A stretch of 64,000 nt of DNA from Myxococcales bacterium (GTDB lineage: Bacteria; Myxococcota; Myxococcia; Myxococcales; Anaeromyxobacteraceae). The stretch covers positions 124,001 to 188,000 of the forward strand of contig JAJZQX010000006.1 in assembly GCA_021806645.1 (NCBI GenBank), written 5' to 3'. The notes below the pieces were generated by a model that had not been told where the DNA came from, searched no databases, and worked only from the letters and a program-made list of their open reading frames with translations. Every line of letters begins with the position of its first letter. Position 1 is the stretch's first letter. Shown here piece by piece: positions 21,279-29,248 of the stretch. Both the position numbers and the translations under genes were made by a program.

Positions 21279-22309
21279 GGGGTCTCCGGGCCTCGGGTGC
21301 CGTGCAGGTGAGCCAGCACCGCGGCGGCGGCGTCGTAGAGTTCCTCGGGGATCTCGTCGCCGACCTCGGCCAGCCGGTGGAGGGCCCGGGCCAGCGGCGG
21401 GTCGCGGACGATGGGGACACCGGCCCTGCGGGCCTGCGAGCGGAGCCGCGCCGCGGCCTCGCCGGTTCCCTTGGCCAGCACGCGCGGGGCCTGGCCCGAA
21501 CCGCGCTGGTGGTGGAGCGCCACCGCCACGTGGGTCGGGTTGACGACCAGGCAGGTGGCCCTGGCCACCGGGGCCGCCTCGGCGAGGGCGCGATGGACGC
21601 GCCTCCGCTCCGCCTTGTGGCGCGGATCGCCCTCCTCCTCCCTCGCCTCGCGCCGGAGCTCGTCGCGCGACATGCGCAGCTGCCGGCGGTGGCGCCAGCG
21701 GACCAGCAGCAGGTCGGCGCCGCCGAGCAGGAGCAGCACGCCGGCGAGGCGCCACGCCAGCGGCCAGAGCATGGCGGCCAGCGTGCCGCCGGGCGACCCG
21801 GCCCGGGGGAGCTGGGCCAGCGTCGCGGCGGTGGCGCGCCAGCCGTGGAGCACGACGGCCACCACCAGCGCCGCCTTGAGCAGCCCGAGCCCGAGGGCGG
21901 CCAGCCGGGCCGGCGAGAGGAGCCGGGCCAGGCCGCGAAAGGGATCGAGCCGCTCGAGCTTCGGCGCCAGCTGCGCCAGCGTGACGAGGCCGCCGGTCTG
22001 GAGCGCGCCGGCGGCGACCGCGGCGGCCAGGGCGGCCAGCGCCGGGAGGGCCGAGAGGCGCAGCACCGTCACCGCCGCCGAGAGGAGCGCGCCGCCCTGT
22101 GCGCGGTCGGCCCTGAGCGCGGCCAGCAGGCCGCCTCGGACCTCGCTGGCCAGCGCGCCGAACCACCACGGTCCGCAGGCGGCCAGCGCCGCCAGGCCGG
22201 CGAGCAGCGAGACCGCGCCGGTCAGCTCGCGCGAGACCGCCACCTCGCCGCGGCGGCGCGCCTCCGCCAGCCGCCGGGGCGTCGGCCGCTCGGTCCGCGA
22301 GCCGCTCAC
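21275..22309 (-). CDS. sctU: Type III secretion switch protein SctU (FlhB homologue)
   Basis: Controls substrate switching by self-cleavage. 344 residues: the N-terminal RTERPTPRRLAEARRRGEVAVSRE typical of SctU/FlhB, four transmembrane helices (about 30-205), then the cytoplasmic domain with the autocleavage motif NPTH (257-260). The intact NPTH and the following HVAVAL strand suggest a working switch. Starts with GTG overlapping the sctT stop; ends overlapping the sctV start. Confidence 0.94.
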   Translation of the reverse strand: MSGSRTERPTPRRLAEARRRGEVAVSRELTGAVSLLAGLAALAACGPWWFGALASEVRGGLLAALRADRAQGGALLSAAVTVLRLSALPALAALAAAVAAGALQTGGLVTLAQLAPKLERLDPFRGLARLLSPARLAALGLGLLKAALVVAVVLHGWRATAATLAQLPRAGSPGGTLAAMLWPLAWRLAGVLLLLGGADLLLVRWRHRRQLRMSRDELRREAREEEGDPRHKAERRRVHRALAEAAPVARATCLVVNPTHVAVALHHQRGSGQAPRVLAKGTGEAAARLRSQARRAGVPIVRDPPLARALHRLAEVGDEIPEELYDAAAAVLAHLHGTRGPETP

Positions 22310-23094
22310 GGCACGGACCCCGGCCGCGCCAGGCCGTGGAGCAACGTGGGGAGGTCCCCGGTCGAGGCCGCCAGCTCCACCAGCCTGCCCGCGCCGGCCG
22401 AGGCGGCCAGCGCCATGGCCAGCAGGCCGAGCGAGGCGCGCGCCGGCTGGGTCAGCGCCGGGAGGAGGAGACCCGGGGCGACTCGCAGCACGGCGGCGAC
22501 CGCGAGCTCCGCGGCGAGGACGCCGGCCACCGCCGGGCCCGCGACCGCGATCGCGCTGGCGAGCGCAGCCGCCGACGCCCGCAGCGCCAGCTCGGCCGCC
22601 GGCATGGCGGCGAACGGCGCGCCGGCCGGGATGGTGGCGAAGGAGAGCAGGAGGCCGCGCAGCACCAGCCGCAGCCCCCCGCCGACGGCCGCCAGCACGA
22701 TCAGCTGCTGAACCAGCAGGTCGCCGAGCGCCGTCTCGCGCTGGCGCAGCGGGGCGACGTGGAGCTCGGCCAGGGTGGCGCCCCGCGCCGTGTCGGCCAG
22801 CCGCCCGGCGGCGCGAGCCGCTTCGAGCGGGGCGGCCACCACCACCGCCAGCCCGGCGCCGAGCGCCAGCTCGCGCAGGCCCAGCACCGCCAGCGCCAGC
22901 CCCTCCGCCGGGATCGGCGGTGCGCCCCGGAGCAGCCAGGCCGCCGTCCCCAGCCCGAAGGCCAGCAGCAGCCGCAGCGGCGCCGGGACCAGCGGTCCGC
23001 CCAGGAACGGTGAGAGGACCGCCACCGGGACGAGCCGCAGCGCGTGGAGCAGTGGCGCGACCAGCACGGCGGCGTCGAGCGGAAGGGCGGTCAC
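22306..23094 (-). CDS. sctT: Type III secretion export apparatus protein SctT (FliR homologue)
   Basis: Component of the export gate with SctR and SctS. 262 residues starting at GTG 23094, which overlaps the sctS stop (GTGA); a longer open frame upstream runs through sctS and is not coding. At least six hydrophobic segments and a conserved-looking middle (LRELALGAGLAVVVAAPLEAARAAGRLAD) match the FliR/SctT family in length and pattern. Overlaps sctU downstream. Confidence 0.9.
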   Translation of the reverse strand: MTALPLDAAVLVAPLLHALRLVPVAVLSPFLGGPLVPAPLRLLLAFGLGTAAWLLRGAPPIPAEGLALAVLGLRELALGAGLAVVVAAPLEAARAAGRLADTARGATLAELHVAPLRQRETALGDLLVQQLIVLAAVGGGLRLVLRGLLLSFATIPAGAPFAAMPAAELALRASAAALASAIAVAGPAVAGVLAAELAVAAVLRVAPGLLLPALTQPARASLGLLAMALAASAGAGRLVELAASTGDLPTLLHGLARPGSVP

Positions 23095-23357
23095 GGGACC
23101 CCTCCGGCCGCCAGCGCCAGCACCTCGGCGGCGAAGCGAGCCAGGCGGCCGCCGATCCAGGGCCCGGTCACGATGAGCGCGGCGATCACCGCGGCGATGC
23201 GTGGGACGGCGCCGATGGCGTGCTCCTGCAGCTGCGTGGCGGCCTGGAGCAGCCCGGTGAGCAGCCCGACCAGCAGCGCGGCGCCGAGCGGCGGCGCCGA
23301 GAGGAGGAGCGCCAGCAGCAGCGCCTCGCGCCCGAGGTGGAGGACGGTGGCGGTCAT
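23091..23357 (-). CDS. sctS: Type III secretion export apparatus protein SctS (FliQ homologue)
   Basis: 88 residues with two hydrophobic helical hairpins (about 10-45 and 50-75), the normal size and build of SctS/FliQ: LLALLLSAPPLGAALLVGLLTGLLQAATQLQEHAI. The Q-L-Q-E-H run is characteristic. Its start overlaps the end of sctR (ATGA). Confidence 0.92.
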   Translation of the reverse strand: MTATVLHLGREALLLALLLSAPPLGAALLVGLLTGLLQAATQLQEHAIGAVPRIAAVIAALIVTGPWIGGRLARFAAEVLALAAGGVP

Positions 23358-24037
23358 GGCACGTGCTCCGGCGCATAGGCCAGCGCCAGGCCGCGCGCCA
23401 GGAGCCGCCAGCCGTCGACCGCCACCAGCAGCAGGAGCTTGAGGGGCAGCGAGACCGAGGTGGGCGAGAGCTGGGTCAGGCCGAGCGCCAGCAGCACGTT
23501 GGCGACCACCAGGTCCACCACCAGGAAGGGCAGGAAGACGAGGAAGCCGATGGTGAAGGCGCGGCGAAGCTCCGAGACCATGAAGGCCGGCGCCAGCACG
23601 GCCAGGTCGTCACCGCCCACCTCGCCTTCGGGGGCGCGCGGCCGGAGCCGGTGGGCCAGGTCGAGGAAGGCCTCGCGATCGTCGGGCCGGGCGAAGCGCG
23701 AGAGGAAGTCCTTCAACGGCACCAGGGCGCGAGCCCCGGCGGCCAGCCCGCCGGCGTCACCGCCCGGAGGGACGCTGCGCGCCGCGGCCCAGGCGGCCTC
23801 GCCAACCGGCGCCATCACCGCCAGCGTGAGGGCCAGGGCCAGGCCGGTGACGGCGGTGGTGGGGGGCACCTGCGGCGCGCCCAGCGCCGACCGGAGCACC
23901 GATAGGACCACCGAGATCTTGAGGAAGGAGGTGAGCGTGACCAGCAGGACCGGGACCAGCGCGGTGGCGCCGAGCAGGAGAAGCCAGTCGGCGGGGCGGG
24001 TCGCCAGCGGGCCGGGGGCCGGGAGCGCCGGGATCAC
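23354..24037 (-). CDS. sctR: Type III secretion export apparatus protein SctR (FliP homologue)
   Basis: 227 residues. Family hallmarks are the first membrane region with TSFLKISVVLSVLRSALGAPQVPP and the C-terminal region with FLPFLVVDLVVANVLLALGLTQLSPTSVSLPLKLLLLVAVDGW. Length is typical of SctR; unlike most FliP proteins there is no obvious cleaved signal peptide. Starts with GTG overlapping the stop of the FliO-like gene. Confidence 0.94.
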   Translation of the reverse strand: MIPALPAPGPLATRPADWLLLLGATALVPVLLVTLTSFLKISVVLSVLRSALGAPQVPPTTAVTGLALALTLAVMAPVGEAAWAAARSVPPGGDAGGLAAGARALVPLKDFLSRFARPDDREAFLDLAHRLRPRAPEGEVGGDDLAVLAPAFMVSELRRAFTIGFLVFLPFLVVDLVVANVLLALGLTQLSPTSVSLPLKLLLLVAVDGWRLLARGLALAYAPEHVP

Positions 24038-24378
24038 GGCTCCACCTCGGGCCCCGTCCAGCCGGTCTCGGCCAGCAACCGCACGCCGTCGCGCCCCACG
24101 CCGAGCAGCATGGGCCGGCCGTCCAGCTCCACCAGCACGGCCGAGGCGTCGCGGGCCAGCGCGGCCCGGGCCACCACGCGCAGCCGCGGCGGCGGCGCCG
24201 CGCCGGTCCGGCGGCGGACCAGCAGCGCGGCCGCCCCGAGTCCAAGCGTGCCCAGCCCGGCACGGGCGGCCACCGGGCCCGCCTCGCCGGGCAGGAGCGC
24301 CAGCGCCCCGCAGGCCAGCGCCCCCACGCCGGCGAGGGCCAGGGTCGCGCCACGAGGTCCGAACCCAGGGGGGTTCAC
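24034..24378 (-). CDS. FliO-like membrane protein in the type III secretion operon
   Basis: 114 residues. Two hydrophobic stretches (about 12-30 and 38-54) are followed by a basic RRR and a small beta-rich domain, RLRVVARAALARDASAVLVELDGRPMLLGVGRDGVRLLAE. This matches the FliO pattern of a membrane anchor followed by a short domain with lVelnGr.lLlGv..dgv.lL. It sits between sctQ and sctR with 4-base overlaps on both sides, exactly where fliO sits between fliN and fliP in flagellar operons. FliO stabilises the FliP complex in flagella and is normally absent from non-flagellar systems. The identification rests on pattern and position, not a search. Confidence 0.68.
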   Translation of the reverse strand: MNPPGFGPRGATLALAGVGALACGALALLPGEAGPVAARAGLGTLGLGAAALLVRRRTGAAPPPRLRVVARAALARDASAVLVELDGRPMLLGVGRDGVRLLAETGWTGPEVEP

Positions 24379-25358
24379 GGCTGCACCTCGAGCGAGAGCA
24401 CGCGCACGCCGACCGCGCCGTCGATCTCCACCAGCTCGCCGCGTCCGATTGGCCGCTCGCCCACTCGCAGCGTCACCAGCCCGCGCTTGTCGAGCTGGAC
24501 CGGCAGCGTGGCGCCCGGGGTGAGGCGGGAGAGATCGCTCAGCGTCAGCGGCACGCGCGCCAGCTCCACGTCCACCAGGATCGGCACCTGCGCCAGGGGA
24601 GTCTCCATCGAAGTCGCCTCCAGGAAGAAGGAACCGTCGGACACCGTGCCGGTGGCGGTGAAGCCGCCGGGGAAGACGAGGCGATGACGCCCCTCCAGCG
24701 GTGGATCGGCCAGCACCACGTCACCGGGAGCCAGCGCCCGCAGCTCACCGGGGAGGAGCGGCGCCGTACCGCCGCGGAGCGACGCGAAGAGCGGGAAGGC
24801 CAGCAGCGGCTCGGCCAGCTCGGGCGGGCCGGCCAGCGCCGCCACCGCGGCGGGCGGAAGGAGCAGCCGGGCCCGGCCGCGAACTCCCCCCGCGCTCAGC
24901 TCGAGGTCGACGGCCAGCGGCGAGTGGGGCGGCGGCGCGCCGCGAACGAGGCGCGGGGCCAGCCGCTCGGCGATCGGCTCGAGCTCGGAGGCGCCGTCGA
25001 TGGCCGCCAGCACCAGCAGCTCCAGCGCCGACTCCTCCAGCGGTGTCAGCGCCGCGGCCCCGACCACCGGCTCCCCGCCACCAGAGACCAGCGAGACCAG
25101 CCGGGCCACCAGCGCCGGCTCGACCTCCAGCAGCGCGGAGCCCGGGAGCGCGCCCAGCTCGATGGCCAGCTGGACCAGCGGCCGGGCCGGAGCGGCGGCG
25201 ACCGGGCGGGCGGAACCGACCAGCACGACCTCGACGCCGAGCACCTCGGCCATGGCCCGCGCGGCGACGGCGGCCGCCTCGGCACCGGTGGCACGGGCGC
25301 CACGGTCGAGAGCGGCAAAGCCTCGCGAGAGGGGCGGGAGGTCGAAGGGGAGCGCCAT
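24375..25358 (-). CDS. sctQ: Type III secretion C-ring protein SctQ
   Basis: Cytoplasmic sorting-platform component related to FliM/FliN. 327 residues from the ATG at 25358 (MALPFDLPPLSRGFAAL). The C-terminal third (about 255-327) is a SpoA domain, LTPGATLPVQLDKRGLVTLRVGERPIGRGELVEIDGAVGVRVLSL; a degenerate first SpoA-like domain probably lies at about 185-245. The N-terminal part resembles a FliM middle-type region only weakly. A longer open frame upstream lacks family support. It is 47 bases after the small upstream gene. Confidence 0.87.
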   Translation of the reverse strand: MALPFDLPPLSRGFAALDRGARATGAEAAAVAARAMAEVLGVEVVLVGSARPVAAAPARPLVQLAIELGALPGSALLEVEPALVARLVSLVSGGGEPVVGAAALTPLEESALELLVLAAIDGASELEPIAERLAPRLVRGAPPPHSPLAVDLELSAGGVRGRARLLLPPAAVAALAGPPELAEPLLAFPLFASLRGGTAPLLPGELRALAPGDVVLADPPLEGRHRLVFPGGFTATGTVSDGSFFLEATSMETPLAQVPILVDVELARVPLTLSDLSRLTPGATLPVQLDKRGLVTLRVGERPIGRGELVEIDGAVGVRVLSLEVQP

Positions 25359-25405
25359 GAAGCCGGAGGACTTCACGGGGCGTGCCGCCCCAAGCGACCG
25401 GGATC

Positions 25406-25729
25406 TCACGGACGCGGGCGCGACGAGCCGGTCGCGGCGCGGACCAGCGTCCGTTCCGCGACCGGTCGGCCCCGCCACTCGCGCTCGATCCGCCGGAGCA
25501 GCGGGTGGGAGGGGAGCGGGCCGGCGCGGGGCGCGGTCGCCGGTCCCTCGCACGGGAGCGATGACGCCAGCGCCGCCAGGCGGGCTCGCCGCGGCGCCGT
25601 GGCCAGCGCCTCGGCCAGCCGGACCGCCTCCTCACCACCGGGGTCGCCCAGCCGCCGGAGCAGCCGGGCCGACCGCGCCGGCGCCAGCGTCGCCGCCAGC
25701 GCCACCAGCCGTCGCAGCGCGCTCCTCAC
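25406..25729 (-). CDS. Small protein between SctJ and SctQ, possibly FliG-N or SctK-like
   Basis: 107 residues from a GTG at 25729 overlapping the sctJ stop (GTGA). Not confidently recognised. The first 60 residues, LRRLVALAATLAPARSARLLRRLGDPGGEEAVRLAEALA, follow the helical pattern of the FliG N-terminal domain (l..L....aa.lLr.l...e...la.ama). That is the part of FliG that binds the FliF ring. The tail is Pro/Arg-rich. The place directly after SctJ (FliF homologue) is where fliG lies in flagellar operons and where sctK or sctL lie in other type III systems. The coding status is supported by coupling and codon structure; the function is inference. Confidence 0.6.
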   Translation of the reverse strand: MRSALRRLVALAATLAPARSARLLRRLGDPGGEEAVRLAEALATAPRRARLAALASSLPCEGPATAPRAGPLPSHPLLRRIEREWRGRPVAERTLVRAATGSSRPRP

Positions 25730-26457
25730 GTCGCCTTCCCGGCGCTCCGCCACTCGCGCCACGCCAGCGCCCCCACGGCGCAGGCCGCCAGCGCCGACAG
25801 CCCGGCCAGCCACGGGGCGAGACGCCACGGCCTCGCGGCCGCCGCCGCCGGCACGGTCGCCGACGCCTCGGCGATCACCACCGCCACCGCCTCGGGCGCC
25901 AGCCCCTCGGCCGCGCCGGCCACCAGCGACCGCAGGCCCGGCTCCAGCTCGCGGAGCGACGCGCAGGCGGCCGGACGGCACTTGACCAGCACCGCCGCCC
26001 GCGGAGCGGGCCGGATCCCCGGGCGGAGGGGATCCTCCGCGGGCAGGCCCAGGTGGACTCGCGCCTCGACCACGCCGTCGAGCGCCTCGACGCTCCGGGC
26101 CAGCTCGCCGGAGAGAGCCAGGAGCCAGCGGGCCCGCTCCTCGACCGGGGTCGGGACCAGGCCGCCTTGCGCGAAGACATCCCCCAGCCCCTGAGGGCGC
26201 GCGCGCGGCAGCTGGCGGGCCGCCAGCAGGCGGTGGGCCTTGCCCCCCTCGCCGCGCCCGACGGAGACCGTCCAGGCCGCCTCGGTCCCCTCCTGTCGGG
26301 TCTTGGTGGCCGCCACGCCCTCCTCGTCCAGCGCCACCAGGACCTCGTTGGCCTGCCTCTCGCCCAGGTCGTGGAGCAACGGCTCGTCGCCGCAGCCGGC
26401 CAGCAGGGCGACGAGGGCGAGAGGGACGGTGACGCGAGTCGCAAGCAAGGTGCTCAC
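25726..26457 (-). CDS. sctJ: Type III secretion inner-ring lipoprotein SctJ
   Basis: Forms the inner-membrane ring. 243 residues from a GTG, with lipobox LAGC (Cys22), two ring-building domains (about 28-80, ANEVLVALDEEGVAATKTRQEG; about 100-190, LVPTPVEERARWLLALSGELARSVEALDGVVEARVHLGLP) and a C-terminal transmembrane helix (about 212-232). This is the standard SctJ/PrgK build rather than full-length FliF, so the system belongs to the non-flagellar type. It starts two bases after the sctI stop. Confidence 0.93.
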   Translation of the reverse strand: MSTLLATRVTVPLALVALLAGCGDEPLLHDLGERQANEVLVALDEEGVAATKTRQEGTEAAWTVSVGRGEGGKAHRLLAARQLPRARPQGLGDVFAQGGLVPTPVEERARWLLALSGELARSVEALDGVVEARVHLGLPAEDPLRPGIRPAPRAAVLVKCRPAACASLRELEPGLRSLVAGAAEGLAPEAVAVVIAEASATVPAAAAARPWRLAPWLAGLSALAACAVGALAWREWRSAGKAT

Positions 26458-26459
26458 CG

Positions 26460-26801
26460 CTAGACCTGCGCGTTGACCGCCTGCTTCACCGACTGCACGC
26501 CGTGCTCCACCAGCTTCGAGGCCACGTCGAGCGTCTGCGTGAACCGGTAGGCGTCGGACTGGAGCGCCAGCAGCTCACCCGCGGTGAAGGTCCGGCCTCC
26601 CCGAGCCGCCTGCAGGACGCGGTCGAGCCGGGCCTGCGAGGCCTCCAGCGAGCGCAAGGCCTGGGCCAGCTGCGCGGCGGGTCGGGGCGGCTCGGGTGGC
26701 GCCGAATGGGCGGCGAGCCGGGCCTCGAAGCGGGCGCCCGCGGCGGCTGGGGTGGGGCAGGGCGCGGCCACGGCGGCCGGCGCCACGGGGATGATGGGCA
26801 C
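26460..26801 (-). CDS. sctI: Type III secretion inner rod protein SctI
   Basis: 113 residues from a GTG at 26801 with GGAG six bases upstream. The C-terminal 45 residues, GRTFTAGELLALQSDAYRFTQTLDVASKLVEHGVQSVKQAVNAQV, match the rod-protein pattern (t..eLl.lQ......s..vdl.sKlve...qsvk..lnaQ). The N-terminal half is Ala/Pro-rich. It lies immediately before sctJ, the order seen in many type III systems. Confidence 0.85.
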   Translation of the reverse strand: MPIIPVAPAAVAAPCPTPAAAGARFEARLAAHSAPPEPPRPAAQLAQALRSLEASQARLDRVLQAARGGRTFTAGELLALQSDAYRFTQTLDVASKLVEHGVQSVKQAVNAQV

Positions 26802-26810
26802 GGGCGACTC

Positions 26811-27287
26811 CTAGTGGATGTTGCCGATGGCGGCGCGGGCGGTGTCGTGCTTCACGCGCATGACGTTGGAGAGGGTGGTGAACTCGCGGCTCTCCTGCTG
26901 CATCCGCTCCTGCAGCTGCAGGTACTGCAGGTTCATGGCCTGCGCCTCCTGCTGCATGGCGCGCGTGGCCTCCAGCAGGTCGCCCTGTGAACCGACGCCC
27001 CCGGTCGCGGTCGAGGTGGCGGCGCCGGCCGCGCTGGCGCCGGAGAGGCGGGCCCCGCCAACGCCGCCCACCATGCCGCCGTAGGGGGTGGCGCCGCCCT
27101 GGAGGCCGGCGCGCACCGCGCCGGCCAGGACGTTGCCGAAGGGGACGGCCGGGGCGGCCAGCTCGACGGCGCCGACTACGCCGGAGGCGAGCGCGCGGGT
27201 GGCCCCCTGCAGCGCCGCCTCGAAGCGGCCGGGGACGGTCTTGCGCTCGGTGGTGGGGGCGACGGTGATCGACTCGATTCGGCTCAT
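26811..27287 (-). CDS. Probable needle/rod-type or early secreted type III protein
   Basis: 158 residues from the ATG at 27287, preceded by GGAGGAGCC. The middle (about 50-100) is Gly/Ala-rich. The last 60 residues form long helices, EATRAMQQEAQAMNLQYLQLQERMQQESREFTTLSNVMRVKHDTARAAIGNIH. The end (sNvm..k.d.a.aaI.NI) resembles C-termini of needle and rod proteins, but the protein is about twice needle length. It is the first gene of the operon, so probably an early extracellular component or substrate. An upstream in-frame extension to 27422 lacks a ribosome site. No promoter was recognised in the 201 bases upstream. Confidence 0.68.
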   Translation of the reverse strand: MSRIESITVAPTTERKTVPGRFEAALQGATRALASGVVGAVELAAPAVPFGNVLAGAVRAGLQGGATPYGGMVGGVGGARLSGASAAGAATSTATGGVGSQGDLLEATRAMQQEAQAMNLQYLQLQERMQQESREFTTLSNVMRVKHDTARAAIGNIH

Positions 27288-27488
27288 GGTGGCTCCTCCG
27301 GGCCGGGGAGAGAGCAACCGGCGTGCCTCGGCAGGAGCCGCGGAATCACTCGGGAACGGCGCCCGGAGCGACGACGGGTATGGCCGCGGAAAGGCCCACC
27401 GGTCCGCGCCACGGACCAGCACGGCACGGGCGGGGCGGTGGTGGCGGACGCGCCAGCTCCTCCTGGACGCGGGGGTCGGCGGGTCGCC

Positions 27489-29165
27489 TCAGGGAATCGC
27501 CGGCGCCCCCTCGAAGCGCGGCTCGCTGGCCGCCTGGCGCAGGCCGGTCTTCCAGTCGATGGCCGCCGCCTGCGGATTGCCGAAGGGGCGGGCCAGGTAC
27601 CGGAGCTGGTGGCCGCGGGCCCGCAGCGCGCCGGCGGTGGCGGCGTCGAGGCCGAACGGCTCCACCGTCACCACGTCCGGCTGCCACTGGTGGTGGATGC
27701 GCGGCGCGCCGAGCGCCTGGTCGAGCGGCATGCCGTCGCCGTAGAGGTGCATGATCACCTGCGCCACGGTGGAGGGGATGGTCGAGCCGCCCGGCGCCCC
27801 CACCGCCAGCACCGCCCGCCCCTCGGCGTCGAAGACCAGCGTCGGCGCCATCGAGGAGAGCGGACGCTTCCCGGGCTCCACGCCGTTGACGCCGGTGCCG
27901 ACCAGCCCGAACTCGTTGGGGACGCCCGGCGCCGCGTCGAAGTCGTCCATCTGGTCGTTGAGCAGCAACCCGGTGCCTGGCACCACCACGCAGGCGCCGA
28001 ACCAGCCGTTGACAGTGGTGGTGAGGGCCACGGCGTTGCCGTCGGCGTCCACCACCGAGACCTGGGAGGTCTGGTCGCCGCCCCCGCCCCCCGGCGCCGG
28101 CGGCGCCAGCTCCGACGAGGGCGTGGCCCGCTCCCCGACCTCGGCCCGCACCCGCTTCGCGAAGGCGGTGCTCACCAGATCGGCGGCGGCGTCGCCGGCG
28201 GATGGGAGGAAGGCCGGATCGGCGAAGCGGCCGGCCCGCTGGGCGTAGAGCCGCTTCTCCACCTCGACGAAGGCGTGGAGCTGCGCCACCGGCCGGTAGC
28301 CTTGACCCGGCGTGAAGTCACCCTCGAGCGCCTGCAGCAGGCCGAGCACGATGGCGCCTCCGGCCGACGGCGGCGGGTAGGTGACGACGCGGTGGCCCCG
28401 GAAGCTCCCCGCCAGCGGCGTGCGCTCCACGGTCCGGTAGGCGGCGAGATCCGCGGCGGTCAGCAACCCGCCCCGGGCCCGGACCGCCGCCGCCACCTTC
28501 CCGGCCAGCGGGCCACGGTAGAACGCCTCGGGGTCGCGCCCCAGCAGCCGGAGGGTGCGGGCCAGGTCCGGGCGGCGGAGCAGGTCGCCGGGGCGCCGCG
28601 CCACCCGGGCGCCCGCGGGCCCTGCCGCCAGGAACTCGGCGGCGGCGGCCGGGTCGGCGCGCAGGCACTCGAGCCGGTCCTCGGCGGCCAGCGCGTGGTA
28701 CGGGCCGACCTGGAACCCCCGCTCGGCGAGCTTCGCGGCCGGCTCGGCCAGCCGGGCGAAGGGGAGCTTGCCGAAGCGGCGCGCCAGCTCGGCGTACCCC
28801 TTGACCGCGCCCGGCACCGCCACCGAGAGGCCGCCCTGCGTCGAGCGCTTCGGCTCGGGCTTGCCGCCGACCAGGAACATGTCGCGCGTCGCCGCCGCGG
28901 GGGCCACCTCTCGGAAGTCGAGCGCCACCAGCCGCCGCTCCCGGGCCAGCCAGACCAGCGCGAAGCCGCCGCCGCCGAGGCCGGAGCTCTCGCCCTGGAC
29001 CACCGAGAGGGCGAGCGCGGCCGCCACCGCCGCGTCCACGGCGTTGCCACCCGCGGCGAGTGCCTCGGCCCCGGCGGTGCTGGCCAGCGGGTGGGCGGTG
29101 GCGATGGCGCCGCGCGGCGAGGCGACGGTTCCGGAGAGGAGGAGGGCGAGCAGGCAGACGGTCAT
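27489..29165 (-). CDS. ggt: Gamma-glutamyltransferase
   Basis: Cleaves glutathione and other gamma-glutamyl compounds, usually in the periplasm, after self-processing. 558 residues with an N-terminal hydrophobic signal (MTVCLLALLLSGTVAS). Family motifs: HPLASTAGAEALAAGGNAVDAAVAAALALSVV at the start, the substrate region GLGGGGFALVW, and the autocleavage site with nucleophile T366 in DQTSQVSVVDADGNAVALTTTVN. The later SSMAPTLVFD and GAPGGSTIP motifs are also present. The catalytic set looks complete. The gene is transcribed away from the plsC-like gene. Confidence 0.93.
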   Translation of the reverse strand: MTVCLLALLLSGTVASPRGAIATAHPLASTAGAEALAAGGNAVDAAVAAALALSVVQGESSGLGGGGFALVWLARERRLVALDFREVAPAAATRDMFLVGGKPEPKRSTQGGLSVAVPGAVKGYAELARRFGKLPFARLAEPAAKLAERGFQVGPYHALAAEDRLECLRADPAAAAEFLAAGPAGARVARRPGDLLRRPDLARTLRLLGRDPEAFYRGPLAGKVAAAVRARGGLLTAADLAAYRTVERTPLAGSFRGHRVVTYPPPSAGGAIVLGLLQALEGDFTPGQGYRPVAQLHAFVEVEKRLYAQRAGRFADPAFLPSAGDAAADLVSTAFAKRVRAEVGERATPSSELAPPAPGGGGGDQTSQVSVVDADGNAVALTTTVNGWFGACVVVPGTGLLLNDQMDDFDAAPGVPNEFGLVGTGVNGVEPGKRPLSSMAPTLVFDAEGRAVLAVGAPGGSTIPSTVAQVIMHLYGDGMPLDQALGAPRIHHQWQPDVVTVEPFGLDAATAGALRARGHQLRYLARPFGNPQAAAIDWKTGLRQAASEPRFEGAPAIP

Positions 29166-29248
29166 GGACCGAAGCCTGCCGCGAGCTGGAGAGGAGCGCG
29201 AGTCATTTTGAGGTGTGCGCTCCGGGGGCGCGGCCCCATGATGGCCCG

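Noticed and set aside
19500-21300. Long plus-strand open frames across the type III operon
   Set aside because: Translations are Arg/Gly/Pro/His-rich without domains, and the minus strand carries recognisable SctV and SctU with coupled starts.
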